The position numbers and the translations under genes are program-made. A model generated the notes under the pieces. The model did no database searches. It was not told the origin of the DNA and worked only from the letters and a program-made list of their open reading frames with translations. A stretch of 64,000 bases of DNA, taken from the NCBI RefSeq assembly GCF_042654365.1, contig NZ_JBHSGG010000024.1, forward strand, positions 1 through 64,000, written 5' to 3'. Of this stretch, positions 26,185 to 35,520 are shown piece after piece (position 1 is the stretch's first letter; every line of letters starts with the position of its first letter). The DNA is from Coralloluteibacterium thermophilum. GTDB lineage: Bacteria; Pseudomonadota; Gammaproteobacteria; Xanthomonadales; Xanthomonadaceae.

Positions 26185-27396
26185 TCAGCCGATGCGGCGG
26201 CCGCCGGCGTAGACGGCGCGCGCACCGCCGCCGCCCAGCCAGTAGCACAGCTCGGCCGGCTGCGCCGCGTCCCACACCGCCAGATCCGCGCGCTGCCCGG
26301 CGACGAGGCGGCCGCGGTCGTCCAGGCCGAGCGCCCGCGCGGCCTCGACCGTCGCGCCGCGCAGGGCCTCCTCCGGGGTCAGCCGGAACTGGACGCAGGC
26401 CAGGGCCATCGCCAGGCGCAGGGACAGCAGCGGCGAGGTGCCGGGATTGCAGTCGGTCGCCACCGCCATCCGCACGCCGTGGCGGCGGAAGGCCTCGATC
26501 GGCGGCAGCCGCGTCTCGCGCAGGCACACGAAGGCGCCCGGCAGCAGCACGGCCACCGTGCCGGCCGCGGCCATCGCGCGCGCGCCGGCCTCGCTGGCGT
26601 ACTCGACGTGGTCGGCCGAGAGTCCGCCGAACTCCGCCGCCAGCGCCGCCCCCCCGAGATCCGAGAGCTGGTCGGCGTGCAGCTTGACCGGCAGCCCGTG
26701 CCGCCGGGCGGCCTCGAACACGCGGCGAGTCTGCGCGGGGTCGAAGCCGATGCCCTCGCAGAAGGCGTCCACCGCGTCGGCCAGTCCCGCCTCGGCCACC
26801 GCCGGCAGCATCGTGTCGCACACGAGGTCGATGTAGGCGTCGGCGCGCCCGGCGAACTCCGGCGGCAGCGCGTGCGCGCCGAGGAAGGTCGTGCGCACGC
26901 CGATGCCGAGCGCCTCGCCGACGCGCCGGGCGGCGCGCAGCATCTTCGGCTCGCTGTCGGCGTCGAGGCCGTAGCCGGACTTGATCTCCACCGTGGTCAC
27001 GCCGTCGGCGACGAGCGCGCGCGCGCGCGGCAGGGTGGCCTCGACCAGGGCGTCCTCGCTGGCGGCGCGGGTCGCGCGCACGGTCGAGGCGATGCCGCCG
27101 CCGTTGCGCGCGATGCTCGCGTAGTCCACGCCGGTGAGGCGCTGCTCGAACTCGCCGATGCGCTCGCCCGCGAACACCAGGTGCGTGTGGCAGTCGATCA
27201 GCCCCGGCGTCACCAGGGCGCCGCCGAGGTCCTCGTGCGCGCGCGCGGCGGTGGAGGGCAGGGCGGCGCGCGGGCCGGCGTAGGCGATGCGGCCGTCGCG
27301 GACCGCCAGCGCGCCGTCGTCCACCAGGCCGTAGCCGGCGTCGCCGGCGAGGGTCGCCAGCCGCGCGCCGGTCAGGAGCAGGTCGTAGTCGTGCAT
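26185..27396 (-). CDS. hutI: Imidazolonepropionase
   Basis: A 403-residue amidohydrolase-superfamily enzyme that opens 4-imidazolone-5-propionate to N-formimino-glutamate, step three of histidine degradation. The metal and substrate motifs are GLIDCHTHLVFAGERIGEF, IKSGYGLDADSEPKML, HADQLSD, HVEYAS and ATDCNPGTSP. Length is normal. It is divergent from hutF, 68 bp apart, so the pair may share a control region. Confidence 0.96.
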   Translation of the reverse strand: MHDYDLLLTGARLATLAGDAGYGLVDDGALAVRDGRIAYAGPRAALPSTAARAHEDLGGALVTPGLIDCHTHLVFAGERIGEFEQRLTGVDYASIARNGGGIASTVRATRAASEDALVEATLPRARALVADGVTTVEIKSGYGLDADSEPKMLRAARRVGEALGIGVRTTFLGAHALPPEFAGRADAYIDLVCDTMLPAVAEAGLADAVDAFCEGIGFDPAQTRRVFEAARRHGLPVKLHADQLSDLGGAALAAEFGGLSADHVEYASEAGARAMAAAGTVAVLLPGAFVCLRETRLPPIEAFRRHGVRMAVATDCNPGTSPLLSLRLAMALACVQFRLTPEEALRGATVEAARALGLDDRGRLVAGQRADLAVWDAAQPAELCYWLGGGGARAVYAGGRRIG

Positions 27397-27464
27397 GCGC
27401 GCAAGTGTAGACGCGCCCGCGGCCGTGGCCGTGCGTGGCCCGGGTCAGGGGCGATAATGCGCGC

Positions 27465-28757
27465 ATGCACACCTTCCATGCCGAACACCTGTGGCGCCCC
27501 GACGGCTGGGCGCGCGACGTCGAACTCGCGGGCGCCGGGCGCGGCCGCTTCGTCCTGCCGGGCGTGGTCGATGCGCACTCCCACGCCTTCCAGCGCGCCA
27601 TGGCGGGCATGGCCGAGCGCCAGACCGCGGCGCAGGACAGCTTCTGGACCTGGCGCGAGACCATGTACCGCTTCGCCGCGCGGCTCGATCCCGACAGCCT
27701 GCAGGCGGTCGCGGCGCAGCTCTACGCCGAACTGCTGGAGGCGGGCTACACCCGCGTGTGCGAGTTCCACTACCTGCACCACGCGCCCGACGGCCGGCCA
27801 TACGCCGACCCGGCGGCGATGTCGCGCGCCCTCGTGGCGGCCGCGCGCGAGACCGGCATCGGGCTCACCCTGCTGCCCACGCTCTACATGCAGGGCGGCT
27901 TCGACGGGCGTCCGCTCGATGCGCGGCAGATGCGCTTCGCCCATTCGGTGGATGCCTACCTGCGCCTGGTCGGGATGCTGCAGGCCGAAGCCCTGGACGA
28001 TGCGCGGGTGCGGGTGGGCGTGGCCTTCCACAGCCTGCGCGCGGTGCCGCCGGAGGCGCTTCGCGCGGTGCTCGACGCCGTGGCGCCGGAGCTGCCCGTG
28101 CACATCCATGTCGCCGAGCAGACCGCCGAGGTGGACGACTGCGTCGCCGCCCGCGGCGCACGCCCGGTGGCCTGGCTGCTCGACAACGCCCCGGTGGACG
28201 CGCGCTGGACCCTGGTGCACGCCACGCACCTGGAGCCGACGGAGGTGCAGGGCATCGCGCGCAGCGGCGCGACCGTCGCGCTGTGCCCGACCACCGAGGC
28301 CAACCTCGGCGACGGCCTGTTCCCGCTGCGCGACTTCCTGGACGCCGGCGGCGTCTTCAGCATCGGCACCGACAGCCACGTCTCGACCTCGTTGGCCGAG
28401 GAGCTGAAGATGCTCGAATACGGCCAGCGCCTCGCGCACCGCCGGCGCAACGTGGCCGCCGCGGGCGGAGGCAGCACCGGCGAGGCGCTATTCGCGGCGG
28501 CGCTGGCGGGCGGGCGCCGCTCGGGCGGCTGCGACGCGGCCGCCGACGGCGTCGTGGTGCTGGACGCGGAGGCGCCGCGTTTCGCCGGCGCCGGGACGGC
28601 CGACGTCCTCGACCGCTGGGTGTTCGCCGGCCACGGCGAGGCCATCGACGAGGTCTGGGTGGGCGGCGAGCGGCTGGTGGCGCAGGGGCGGCACCGCGAG
28701 CGCACCGCCATCGCCGCGCGCTACCGCGCGGCCATCGCGCGCCTGCTGGCGGAGTGA
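27465..28757 (+). CDS. hutF: Formimidoylglutamate deiminase
   Basis: A 430-residue amidohydrolase converting N-formimino-glutamate to N-formylglutamate and ammonia, the branch of histidine degradation used by Pseudomonas and xanthomonads. Hallmarks: GVVDAHSHAFQRAMAGMAE, FHYLHHAPDGRPY, HIHVAEQ and GTDSHVSTS. The ATG at 27465 is chosen over an upstream start because it begins the conserved N-terminus. An N-formylglutamate amidohydrolase at 57439 could complete the route. Confidence 0.95.
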   Translation: MHTFHAEHLWRPDGWARDVELAGAGRGRFVLPGVVDAHSHAFQRAMAGMAERQTAAQDSFWTWRETMYRFAARLDPDSLQAVAAQLYAELLEAGYTRVCEFHYLHHAPDGRPYADPAAMSRALVAAARETGIGLTLLPTLYMQGGFDGRPLDARQMRFAHSVDAYLRLVGMLQAEALDDARVRVGVAFHSLRAVPPEALRAVLDAVAPELPVHIHVAEQTAEVDDCVAARGARPVAWLLDNAPVDARWTLVHATHLEPTEVQGIARSGATVALCPTTEANLGDGLFPLRDFLDAGGVFSIGTDSHVSTSLAEELKMLEYGQRLAHRRRNVAAAGGGSTGEALFAAALAGGRRSGGCDAAADGVVVLDAEAPRFAGAGTADVLDRWVFAGHGEAIDEVWVGGERLVAQGRHRERTAIAARYRAAIARLLAE

Positions 28758-28791
28758 CCGCCGCCGGGGCGCGCGGCCGCGGCGGGCGGGA

Positions 28792-30003
28792 TCAGCGCAG
28801 CGCCGCGCGCAGCCGGGTGGCGTCGCCGTCGTTCGGCAGCGGCGTCAGGCCCAGCAGCTCGGCGAGCACGGGATAGACGTCGACGTTGTCGATCGGGTCG
28901 ATCACGCGGCCGCGCGCGAAGTCGGGGCCGTGGGCGAGGAACAGCGCCCGCATCGCCGGCTCCTCCGGCGCGAAGCCATGCTCGCCGCCGTTGACGCGCC
29001 CGCCGAAGCGCAGCAGGTCCGCGCGGCGCAGCGCCTTCCAGCCGATGGCAGCCTGGCAGATCACTTCCGGGATGCGCGGGTGCGTGCCGTAGTGCCACTC
29101 GGCCGGCAGGTCCTCCTTGCGCCAGCACTGCAGGTGCGGGTTCTCGCGCGGCAGGGCGGCGTCCTCACGCGTGGGCGAGAGGCCGACCACCTGGCCGGCG
29201 GTGACCACCTCCCAGTCGTCGAGGTCCATCAGGTCGTCGAGGAAGACCAGGCGCTGCGGCGTGGTCTCGGCCATGCCGTGGTCCGAGACCACGATGATGT
29301 TGACCCGGTCGAACAGGCCGCGGGCGCGCAGGCCGTCGAACAGGCGCTGCAGGGCTGCGTCGATCTGCGCCAGCGCGGCCACGCGCTCCGGCGACTCCGG
29401 GCCGTGGTAGTGGCCGGCGCTGTCCACGTGCTCGAAGTACAGCGTGATGAAGTGCGGCCGCGCCGCCGCGGGCAGGTCCATCCAGCCCAGCAGGCGGTCG
29501 ACGCGCGCCTCCGGCGGCAGCTTGCCGTCGAACGGCGTCCAGCGGTCCGGGCGCATGCCGGCGATCTCCGCCTCGGAACCCGGCCAGAACATCGTCGCCG
29601 CGCTCAGGCCCGCCTTCTGCGCGGTGACCCACAGCGGCTCGCCGCCCCACCAGCGGCCGTCGCCGACCGCCTCGCGGTTGCTGAGCGTGAACCTGCCCAG
29701 CTCGGGATCGCGGATGGTGTTGTTCACGATGCCGTGGTGGTCCGGGCGCAGGCCGGTCACCAGCGTGTAGTGGTTGGGGAAGGTGAGGGTGGGGTAGGAG
29801 GGGGTCATCCAGCGCGCGAGCACGCCGTCGGCGGCCAGCGCGTCCAGCGCCGGCGTGTCGCCGCGGCCGAGGTAGTCGGGATGCACGCCGTCCAGGGAGA
29901 TGAGGATCAGGGGCGCGGGCGTGTCGTCGCCGCGGAGCGTGGCGCAGGCGGACAGCAGGAACAATGCGGCGAGGCCGCAGGCGAGGCGGTTCAGAAGGGA
30001 CAT
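28792..30003 (-). CDS. Nucleotide pyrophosphatase/phosphodiesterase lipoprotein
   Basis: A 403-residue NPP-type member of the alkaline phosphatase superfamily. A lipobox ending at Cys20 (FLLSACATL) predicts an envelope-anchored lipoprotein. Metal and nucleophile motifs are ISLDGVHPDYL, PSYPTLTFPNHY with Thr74 as the nucleophile, FEHVDSAGHYHGP, VSDHGMAE and GEHGF. Such enzymes cleave nucleotide phosphodiesters or pyrophosphates outside the inner membrane. It lies on the opposite strand between hutF and hutU. Confidence 0.92.
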   Translation of the reverse strand: MSLLNRLACGLAALFLLSACATLRGDDTPAPLILISLDGVHPDYLGRGDTPALDALAADGVLARWMTPSYPTLTFPNHYTLVTGLRPDHHGIVNNTIRDPELGRFTLSNREAVGDGRWWGGEPLWVTAQKAGLSAATMFWPGSEAEIAGMRPDRWTPFDGKLPPEARVDRLLGWMDLPAAARPHFITLYFEHVDSAGHYHGPESPERVAALAQIDAALQRLFDGLRARGLFDRVNIIVVSDHGMAETTPQRLVFLDDLMDLDDWEVVTAGQVVGLSPTREDAALPRENPHLQCWRKEDLPAEWHYGTHPRIPEVICQAAIGWKALRRADLLRFGGRVNGGEHGFAPEEPAMRALFLAHGPDFARGRVIDPIDNVDVYPVLAELLGLTPLPNDGDATRLRAALR

Positions 30004-30132
30004 CGGGGGTCTTTCGGAGGGGGAATGCGGCGCGGAGGGTACCAGCTCGGGATTGCGTCCCTGTGGCGTTCGCGCCCGCGAAACGCGCGCTGCGCTAGGG
30101 TCGGGGCCGTCCCTCGCGCTCCGGAATCCGCG

Positions 30133-30567
30133 ATGTCCCGTCTTCTCGCCGCCGTCGTCCTCGCCTGCGCCACCGGCGCCGCGGGCGCCCAGGTGGCGCC
30201 GCATCTTCCGCATCATCCGCCGCATCCGGCGGTGCTGCCCCCGCCGTCCCCGAGCCCGCTTGCCGAGCAGCGCGAGCGCCAGCGCCAGCTCGACCACGAC
30301 CGCCAGCGCCGGGAACTGGAGCTGCTGCGCCGCGAGCGCGCGCTCGACAGCCTGCAGGGGCAGAACGCGCAGCGCAGCCTGCACCTGCGGCAGGCGACCA
30401 CCGCCGAGCCCTTCGTCGCCGACCGCCTGCGGCGCGACGTGCAGGCGCGCGAGGCGGAACGGCGCCTGGAGCGGGCACGCCGCGCGCAGGCCCTGCAGGC
30501 GGAGATCGACGCCAGCCGGCCGCCGCCTCCGCCGTTGCCTCCCCTCCCGCCGGTCGACGTCCGCTGA
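30133..30567 (+). CDS. Secreted Pro-rich coiled-coil protein, unknown function
   Basis: A 144-residue protein with a signal peptide (LLAAVVLACATGAAGAQ), a His/Pro-rich N-terminal segment, a long charged helix rich in Arg/Glu/Gln (about residues 45-120) likely to form a coiled coil, and a Pro-rich tail. No family is recognised. The next gene downstream is another small secreted protein, so the two may be a pair. Confidence 0.65.
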   Translation: MSRLLAAVVLACATGAAGAQVAPHLPHHPPHPAVLPPPSPSPLAEQRERQRQLDHDRQRRELELLRRERALDSLQGQNAQRSLHLRQATTAEPFVADRLRRDVQAREAERRLERARRAQALQAEIDASRPPPPPLPPLPPVDVR

Positions 30568-30644
30568 ACGGGCGGCGCAGGCCGCGCGACCGGGTCGCAT
30601 CGCCGTCCGTATCGCATCCAAGGCCGCACCACCAGGAGTCCGCC

Positions 30645-31034
30645 ATGAACCGCCTGAGCATCCTGCTGATCTGCAGCGCCTTCGCCGCCCCGGCCCTCGC
30701 CCAGGCGCCGGAGCCGGCGCCGCCTGCGGGTCCCGCGCCGCCCGTCCTGCCCGTGCCCGAGACGCCCGAGCCGGTCGAGGACTTCGGCGACGGCCCCGTC
30801 CACGCCGACCCGGTCGACCGCGAGAGCGCCGCCCTGCACCGCGACTGCGTGGAGGAGACCGGCACCCGCATTCGCGACACGTCGCGCGCCGCGCGTGCCG
30901 ACGATCCGCGTCAGGCGCGCGACTGCGCCCGGCCCGGCCGCGCCTATTCGCGCGAGGACATCGAGCGGACCGGCGAGACCGACCTGGGCCGCGCGCTCGA
31001 GCGCCTGGATCCCGCGATCCGCCGCGGGCGGTGA
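30645..31034 (+). CDS. Small secreted protein, unknown function
   Basis: A 129-residue protein with a clear signal peptide (LSILLICSAFAAPALAQ), a Pro-rich linker, then a short domain with two Cys (RDCVEE and RDCARPG) and the stretch SREDIERTGETDLGRAL. That last pattern resembles the N-terminal part of TonB plug domains, but the protein is far too short to be a receptor. Function unknown. Confidence 0.65.
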   Translation: MNRLSILLICSAFAAPALAQAPEPAPPAGPAPPVLPVPETPEPVEDFGDGPVHADPVDRESAALHRDCVEETGTRIRDTSRAARADDPRQARDCARPGRAYSREDIERTGETDLGRALERLDPAIRRGR

Positions 31035-31047
31035 GGCGGGTGGGGCG

Positions 31048-31110
31048 AAGAAGGGCGAAGGGCGTAGGGCGTAGGGCGAAGGGCGTAGGGCGAAGGGCGA
31101 AGGGCGGGGT
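31048..31110. repeat. Heptad repeat tract (GGGCGAA/GGGCGTA)
   Basis: About nine consecutive 7-bp units alternating GGGCGAA and GGGCGTA, in the leader region of hutU. The same GGG-plus-four-bases design occurs in the tracts at 12790, 47693 and 53341. Confidence 0.85.
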
Positions 31111-31186
31111 GTCGTCGCGGGTGGGCATGCCCTGCGTCGGGGCTCTGCGATAATCCGGCGTCTTTCACAGCCGGACCGCCTGCCGC

Positions 31187-32860
31187 ATGAGCAACGACCG
31201 CCGCATCGATCCCAGCCGCCGTATCCACGCGCCGCGCGGCGCCGAGCGGACCTGCCGTTCCTGGCAGACCGAGGCCGCCTACCGCATGCTGCAGAACAAC
31301 CTCGATCCCGAGGTGGCCGAGCGTCCGGAAGAGCTGGTGGTCTACGGCGGCATCGGCCGCGCCGCACGCGACTGGGACTGCTACGACGCCATCCTGCGCA
31401 CGCTCGAGACGCTGGACGACGAGCACACCCTGCTGGTGCAGTCCGGCAAGCCGGTGGGTGTGTTCCGCACCCATGCCGACGCGCCGCGCGTGCTGATCGC
31501 CAACTCCAACCTGGTGCCGCACTGGGCGACCTGGGAGCACTTCCACGAACTCGACCGCAAGGGCCTGGCCATGTACGGCCAGATGACCGCGGGCTCGTGG
31601 ATCTACATCGGGTCGCAGGGCATCGTGCAGGGCACCTACGAGACCTTCGTGGAGATGGGCCGCCAGCACTACGGCGGCGACCTGACCGGCCGCTGGATCC
31701 TCACCGCGGGCCTCGGCGGCATGGGCGGCGCGCAGCCCCTGGCGGCCAGCCTCGCCGGCGCCTGCAGCCTCAACATCGAGTGCCAGCAGAGCCGCATCGA
31801 CTTCCGCCTGAAGACCCGCTACGTCGACGAGCAGGCCACCGACCTCGACGACGCGCTCGCGCGCATCGGGAAGTACACGCAGGCGGGCGAGGCCAGGTCC
31901 ATCGCGCTGCTCGGCAACGCCGCCGAGGTGCTGCCGGAGCTCGTCCGCCGCGGCGTGCGCCCGGATGCGGTCACCGACCAGACCAGCGCCCACGACCCCG
32001 TGCACGGCTACCTGCCGGCGGGCTGGACGGTCGAGCAGTGGCTCGCCGCGCAGAAGAGCGATCCCGAGGGCGTGCGCGATGCCGCCAAGCGCAGCATGCG
32101 CACCCATGTCGAGGCCATGCTCGCCTTCCACGCGCAGGGCGTGCCGACCTTCGACTACGGCAACAACATCCGCCAGATGGCGAAGGACGAGGGCCTGGCG
32201 GACGCCTTCGACTTCCCCGGCTTCGTGCCCGCCTACGTGCGGCCGCTGTTCTGCCGCGGCGTGGGCCCGTTCCGCTGGGTCGCGCTCTCCGGCGACCCGG
32301 AGGACATCGCCAGGACCGACGCCAAGGTCAAGGAACTCATCCCCGACGATCCGCACCTGCACCGCTGGCTGGACATGGCCGGCCAGCGCATCGCCTTCCA
32401 GGGCCTGCCGGCGCGCATCTGCTGGGTCGGCCTGGGGCTGCGCGACAAGCTGGGGCTGGCCTTCAACGAGATGGTGCGCAACGGCGAGCTGAAGGCGCCG
32501 ATCGTCATCGGTCGCGACCACCTCGATTCCGGCTCCGTCGCCTCGCCGAACCGCGAGACCGAGGCGATGGCCGACGGCTCGGACGCCGTGAGCGACTGGC
32601 CGCTGCTCAACGCCATGCTCAACGTCGCCGGCGGCGCCACCTGGGTCAGCCTGCATCACGGCGGTGGCGTCGGCATGGGCTACTCCCAGCATTCGGGCGT
32701 GGTCGTCGTCTGCGACGGCAGCGAGGCCGCCGACCGCCGCATCGCCCGCGTCCTGTGGAACGACCCGGCCACGGGCGTCATGCGCCACGCCGACGCCGGC
32801 TACGACATCGCCCGCACCTGCGCCCGCGAAAAGGGCCTGCATCTGCCGATGCTGGTCTGA
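31187..32860 (+). CDS. hutU: Urocanate hydratase
   Basis: A 557-residue NAD-dependent urocanase that hydrates urocanate to imidazolonepropionate, step two of histidine degradation. Hallmarks: ELVVYGGIGRAARDWDC, LANSNLVPHWATWEHF-type segment (ANSNLVPHWATWEHF), ILTAGLGGMGGAQPLA, SAHDPVHGYLP and YGNNIRQMA. Length matches the family. hutH and the hutC repressor are not in this window. Confidence 0.97.
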   Translation: MSNDRRIDPSRRIHAPRGAERTCRSWQTEAAYRMLQNNLDPEVAERPEELVVYGGIGRAARDWDCYDAILRTLETLDDEHTLLVQSGKPVGVFRTHADAPRVLIANSNLVPHWATWEHFHELDRKGLAMYGQMTAGSWIYIGSQGIVQGTYETFVEMGRQHYGGDLTGRWILTAGLGGMGGAQPLAASLAGACSLNIECQQSRIDFRLKTRYVDEQATDLDDALARIGKYTQAGEARSIALLGNAAEVLPELVRRGVRPDAVTDQTSAHDPVHGYLPAGWTVEQWLAAQKSDPEGVRDAAKRSMRTHVEAMLAFHAQGVPTFDYGNNIRQMAKDEGLADAFDFPGFVPAYVRPLFCRGVGPFRWVALSGDPEDIARTDAKVKELIPDDPHLHRWLDMAGQRIAFQGLPARICWVGLGLRDKLGLAFNEMVRNGELKAPIVIGRDHLDSGSVASPNRETEAMADGSDAVSDWPLLNAMLNVAGGATWVSLHHGGGVGMGYSQHSGVVVVCDGSEAADRRIARVLWNDPATGVMRHADAGYDIARTCAREKGLHLPMLV

Positions 32861-33212
32861 GGCGTGCGTGGAGAGGAGTGGGTAACGGAGGCCAGTGCGT
32901 GCACCTCGTCCCGTTTCTCACTCCTCATGCCTCGCTCCTCGCCGCCAAGCCCCTTCCCCGCCTGCGGGGGAAGGCGGGGATGGGGGTGAAGCGCGCAGCG
33001 CGCGCTGCCTGAGGCGTGAGTACAAGGAAGTGAGAAATGAGGGCCGCGACCGCTCTTCTCCTCCTTTTCTCACTCATGACCTCCCGTTCCTGCCCAAAAG
33101 GCCCCCCTCCCCAACCCTCCCCCGCTGTCCGCGGGGGAGGGCGCTGTGGGCCTGTGGAGTAAGTGGAAAGGAGCAAGAAACGGAGGCCAGTGCGTGCACC
33201 TCCTCTCGTTTC
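32861..33212. repeat. Intergenic composite palindromic repeats
   Basis: This 352-bp gap between convergent hutU and the DUF998 gene has no gene. It contains the same modules as the large array at 54660: two inverted-repeat units carrying GGCCAGTGCGTGC flanked by GTTTCTCACTCCTC (near 32890 and 33185), a CCTTCCCC...GGGGAAGG stem followed by GGGATGGGGGTGAAGCGCGC (near 32950), and a CCCTCCCCAACCCTCCCCC / GCGGGGGAGGG stem (near 33105). Confidence 0.85.
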
Positions 33213-33818
33213 TCACTCCTCACGCCTCGCCCCTCGCCCCAGCGCCCAGCCCGCGACCACCGCCAGCCACGCCACGATCATCGCGATCAGCCCCTTCTGC
33301 GCGAGCCCGCGGGGCAGGTCGCGCCAGAAGGCCAGCAGCCACACGCCGGCGAAGCAGAGCAGGGCCCACGCCAGCGCGCCGCGCGCGATGGGCCGCCACG
33401 CCGGGTCCAGTCGCAGGCGCAATGCCTGCAGCACCATGCCCGTCGTCGCGCACAGGAAGGTCGTCTGCGCGGCGATACCGTGCACCAGGTGCACGAGCCG
33501 CGGGTCCTCGTGCGGGAAGCGCATCGGCGCCAGTGCCGTGACCACCAGCGCCGGCGCGCCGAGCGCGAACAGCAGCAGGGGCGCCGCGCTCCGTGCCTCG
33601 ACCGGGAGCCCGCGGTACAGCCCCACGCCCAGCGCGAGCATCCCGGCCGCCAGCGCCGCATAGGCCGACTGCAGCAGCCAGCCCCAGGGCCCGACCAGGT
33701 AGACGCTCATCTGGCTGTGCACCCAGTCGAGCTCCGGGCGCAGCGCATGCACGGACACGGCAGCCAGCAGGAACGCCGCGAGCGAGAGGAGGGCGAGGCA
33801 GGCGAAGGGTCTGGGCAT
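33213..33818 (-). CDS. DUF998-type membrane protein
   Basis: A 201-residue integral membrane protein with about six hydrophobic segments and the DUF998-like stretch LDWVHSQMSVYLVGPWGWLLQ near the N-terminus, and HLVHGIAAQ in the middle. Function is unknown for the family. The start at 33818 gives a normal N-terminal helix (LALLSLAAFLLAAVSV). Confidence 0.75.
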   Translation of the reverse strand: MPRPFACLALLSLAAFLLAAVSVHALRPELDWVHSQMSVYLVGPWGWLLQSAYAALAAGMLALGVGLYRGLPVEARSAAPLLLFALGAPALVVTALAPMRFPHEDPRLVHLVHGIAAQTTFLCATTGMVLQALRLRLDPAWRPIARGALAWALLCFAGVWLLAFWRDLPRGLAQKGLIAMIVAWLAVVAGWALGRGARREE

Positions 33819-33891
33819 AGAATCGCGGCAGGGAAATCCGGGCGTGTCGCGCACCCTCGTGCGGCGCGCGTTCCGGCGAACAGGAGAGCGT

Positions 33892-34302
33892 ATGGAAGCG
33901 GACATCGCGCAGATCAAGATCCTTCTCTGGGTCGTCATCGGGCTCCTGACGGCGTTCGTCGCCGGCAACATCCTCTGCCGCGTCGTGGGATGCGGCCAGC
34001 CGCGCGAGGACCGGTTCCGCGAACTCTGGCAGAAGGGCCGGATCGACGCGCTGATCGCCGGCACCCGGCTCCGGTTGCAGGAGCACCCGCACGACATCTC
34101 CGCGCTGTACTTCGGCGCGAAGGCCCTCGCGGTCAGCGGGCTGCACGACAGCGCCAGGGCCTACGTCCAACGGATCATGCTCATCGAGCCAACCCTGCAC
34201 GCGGCGTGCAGGGAGCAGCTGGAGGCCATCGACCGGATGGCAGGCGGGGCCGGCAGCCCAGCGGGTGCCGAGTGCGGTCCGGGGGAGGCGCGGAATGGAT
34301 GA
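33892..34302 (+). CDS. Membrane-anchored TPR-like protein, unknown function
   Basis: A 136-residue protein: one transmembrane helix (ILLWVVIGLLTAFVAGNIL), then a helical domain with a repeat pattern like tetratricopeptides (ALYFGAKALAVSGLHDSARAY). The ATG at 33892 has CAGGAGAG upstream. Its last codons overlap the next gene. Function unknown. Confidence 0.65.
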   Translation: MEADIAQIKILLWVVIGLLTAFVAGNILCRVVGCGQPREDRFRELWQKGRIDALIAGTRLRLQEHPHDISALYFGAKALAVSGLHDSARAYVQRIMLIEPTLHAACREQLEAIDRMAGGAGSPAGAECGPGEARNG

Positions 34303-34528
34303 GCTGGTTCCGGCGCTGATCGCGGCGGTCATCGGCGGCGGGATCGCCGTCGCTGCGGGGCCAGCACACCGTTGCGCCTCGTGCGATATCCGCCTGTCGA
34401 AGATGCACATTCCCCGCAGCCTTCGCGAGTTCCTCTCCGGGGAAGCTCTCTGCCGCGCATGCCGCGCGAGGGGACGCGGACGAAACCAGGACGAGTCGAG
34501 GGTGCGCCCTTCGCAGGGTGTGGAATGA
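34295..34528 (+). CDS. Small CxxC zinc-ribbon-like protein
   Basis: A 77-residue protein with a short hydrophobic N-terminal segment (ALIAAVIGGGIAVAAG) followed by CASC and CRAC knuckles that could bind one zinc. It overlaps the preceding gene by 8 bp. No family recognised. Confidence 0.5.
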   Translation: MDELVPALIAAVIGGGIAVAAGPAHRCASCDIRLSKMHIPRSLREFLSGEALCRACRARGRGRNQDESRVRPSQGVE

Positions 34529-34601
34529 GGGCTCGATCCGCCTGTGGTCGCATCGTAGAGTCCGACCCGCACAATGGGTCGCGCATGTCAGGAGTCGTCG
34601 C

Positions 34602-34865
34602 ATGGAAAGGAAGCAGATGGACGCCATCGTCCGGGCCGTCCTCGAACCGGATACGCGGGTGCAGGACGAGATCCGCCGCAAGCGCGAGGCGGAGGCACTG
34701 CGCCTCGCACGGCAACGGAAGGTGGCCCTGCTGATGCTCGCCGGCGCCTTGGCGGGCGGCGTGGTCGCTCACCTCGTCGGCGCGCGCTTCTCGCAGGGCA
34801 TCCTCTGGGGCGGCATCGCCGGCTCGGTACTGGGATGGACGGGGGTGTGGTTCTGGAAGCGTTAG
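34602..34865 (+). CDS. Small membrane protein, unknown function
   Basis: An 87-residue protein with a charged N-terminal helix (about 45 residues, many Arg/Glu) and two hydrophobic segments (LLMLAGALAGGVVAHLVGA and ILWGGIAGSVLGWTGVWF). AGGAG lies 8 bp before the ATG. Orphan by eye. Confidence 0.6.
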   Translation: MERKQMDAIVRAVLEPDTRVQDEIRRKREAEALRLARQRKVALLMLAGALAGGVVAHLVGARFSQGILWGGIAGSVLGWTGVWFWKR

Positions 34866-34953
34866 CCTGCCGCTCGATGCCAGGGTGGCCGTGCTGCGCA
34901 CCGTTCGGGCGGAGGTCGCATTCAGGCGTTGGGGAATCTTGGTGAGAGGTTTG

Positions 34954-35520
34954 GTGAGCGAGGCAGAAAGACAACAGTCGAAGCTTGATGTGGAGCGGGC
35001 ATGCAGGTGCCTCTGGGGGAGCCTGGCGCTCAGCGCTGTTGCTTTGGTCGTGGATTTCGATCGCCCCGCGAACTTCCCGGCCGCTGCCCACCTGGTCTCT
35101 ATTGGAGCAGCCTACGCGTTCCTTGCGTTCCTTGTCGTCAAGATAAAGAGCGGTAAGAACTGGGCAAGGTATGCCAGCTTGACCATAACGGTCCTCGGCT
35201 TTCCGTTCTCGGTGCCTGCTGCAATCGACGATGTGTCGAATGCGCTGGATGGAGGCAGTGGTCAGTCAATGGTGCTGGCTTTCGCCAGTCCGGCTTGGCT
35301 GGTCCTGCAGGTCATGGGCCTGTGGCTTGTATTCACGCGGCCCGGGAGCAACTGGTTCAAGCGTGGAGAGCCTGCCCTCCAGACGTCGCAGGCCGACGTC
35401 GAGGATCCATGCTCACGCCTTGTTGGAAAGCTGGCGCAGCTGCAAGAGCTGCGGGACAAGGAGCTGATCAGCCTCGAGGACTTCGAGAAGAAGAAGGCGG
35501 AACTGCTGGCAAAGCTCTAG
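34954..35520 (+). CDS. Membrane protein with C-terminal SHOCT domain
   Basis: About 188 residues with four hydrophobic segments and a C-terminal SHOCT-type helix (KLAQLQELRDKELISLEDF). The GTG at 34954 follows a GAGAGG sequence; GTG codons at 34942 and 34885 are alternatives, so the N-terminus is uncertain. Codon use is noticeably less GC-rich than in the neighbours. Function unknown; SHOCT modules often occur in oligomerising or regulatory proteins. Confidence 0.65.
   Translation: MSEAERQQSKLDVERACRCLWGSLALSAVALVVDFDRPANFPAAAHLVSIGAAYAFLAFLVVKIKSGKNWARYASLTITVLGFPFSVPAAIDDVSNALDGGSGQSMVLAFASPAWLVLQVMGLWLVFTRPGSNWFKRGEPALQTSQADVEDPCSRLVGKLAQLQELRDKELISLEDFEKKKAELLAKL

Noticed and set aside
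30645..31034. Truncated TonB-dependent receptor
   Set aside because: The SREDIERTGETDLGRAL pattern resembles a plug domain, but the protein has its own signal peptide, Pro-rich linker and stop and no barrel remnant follows.
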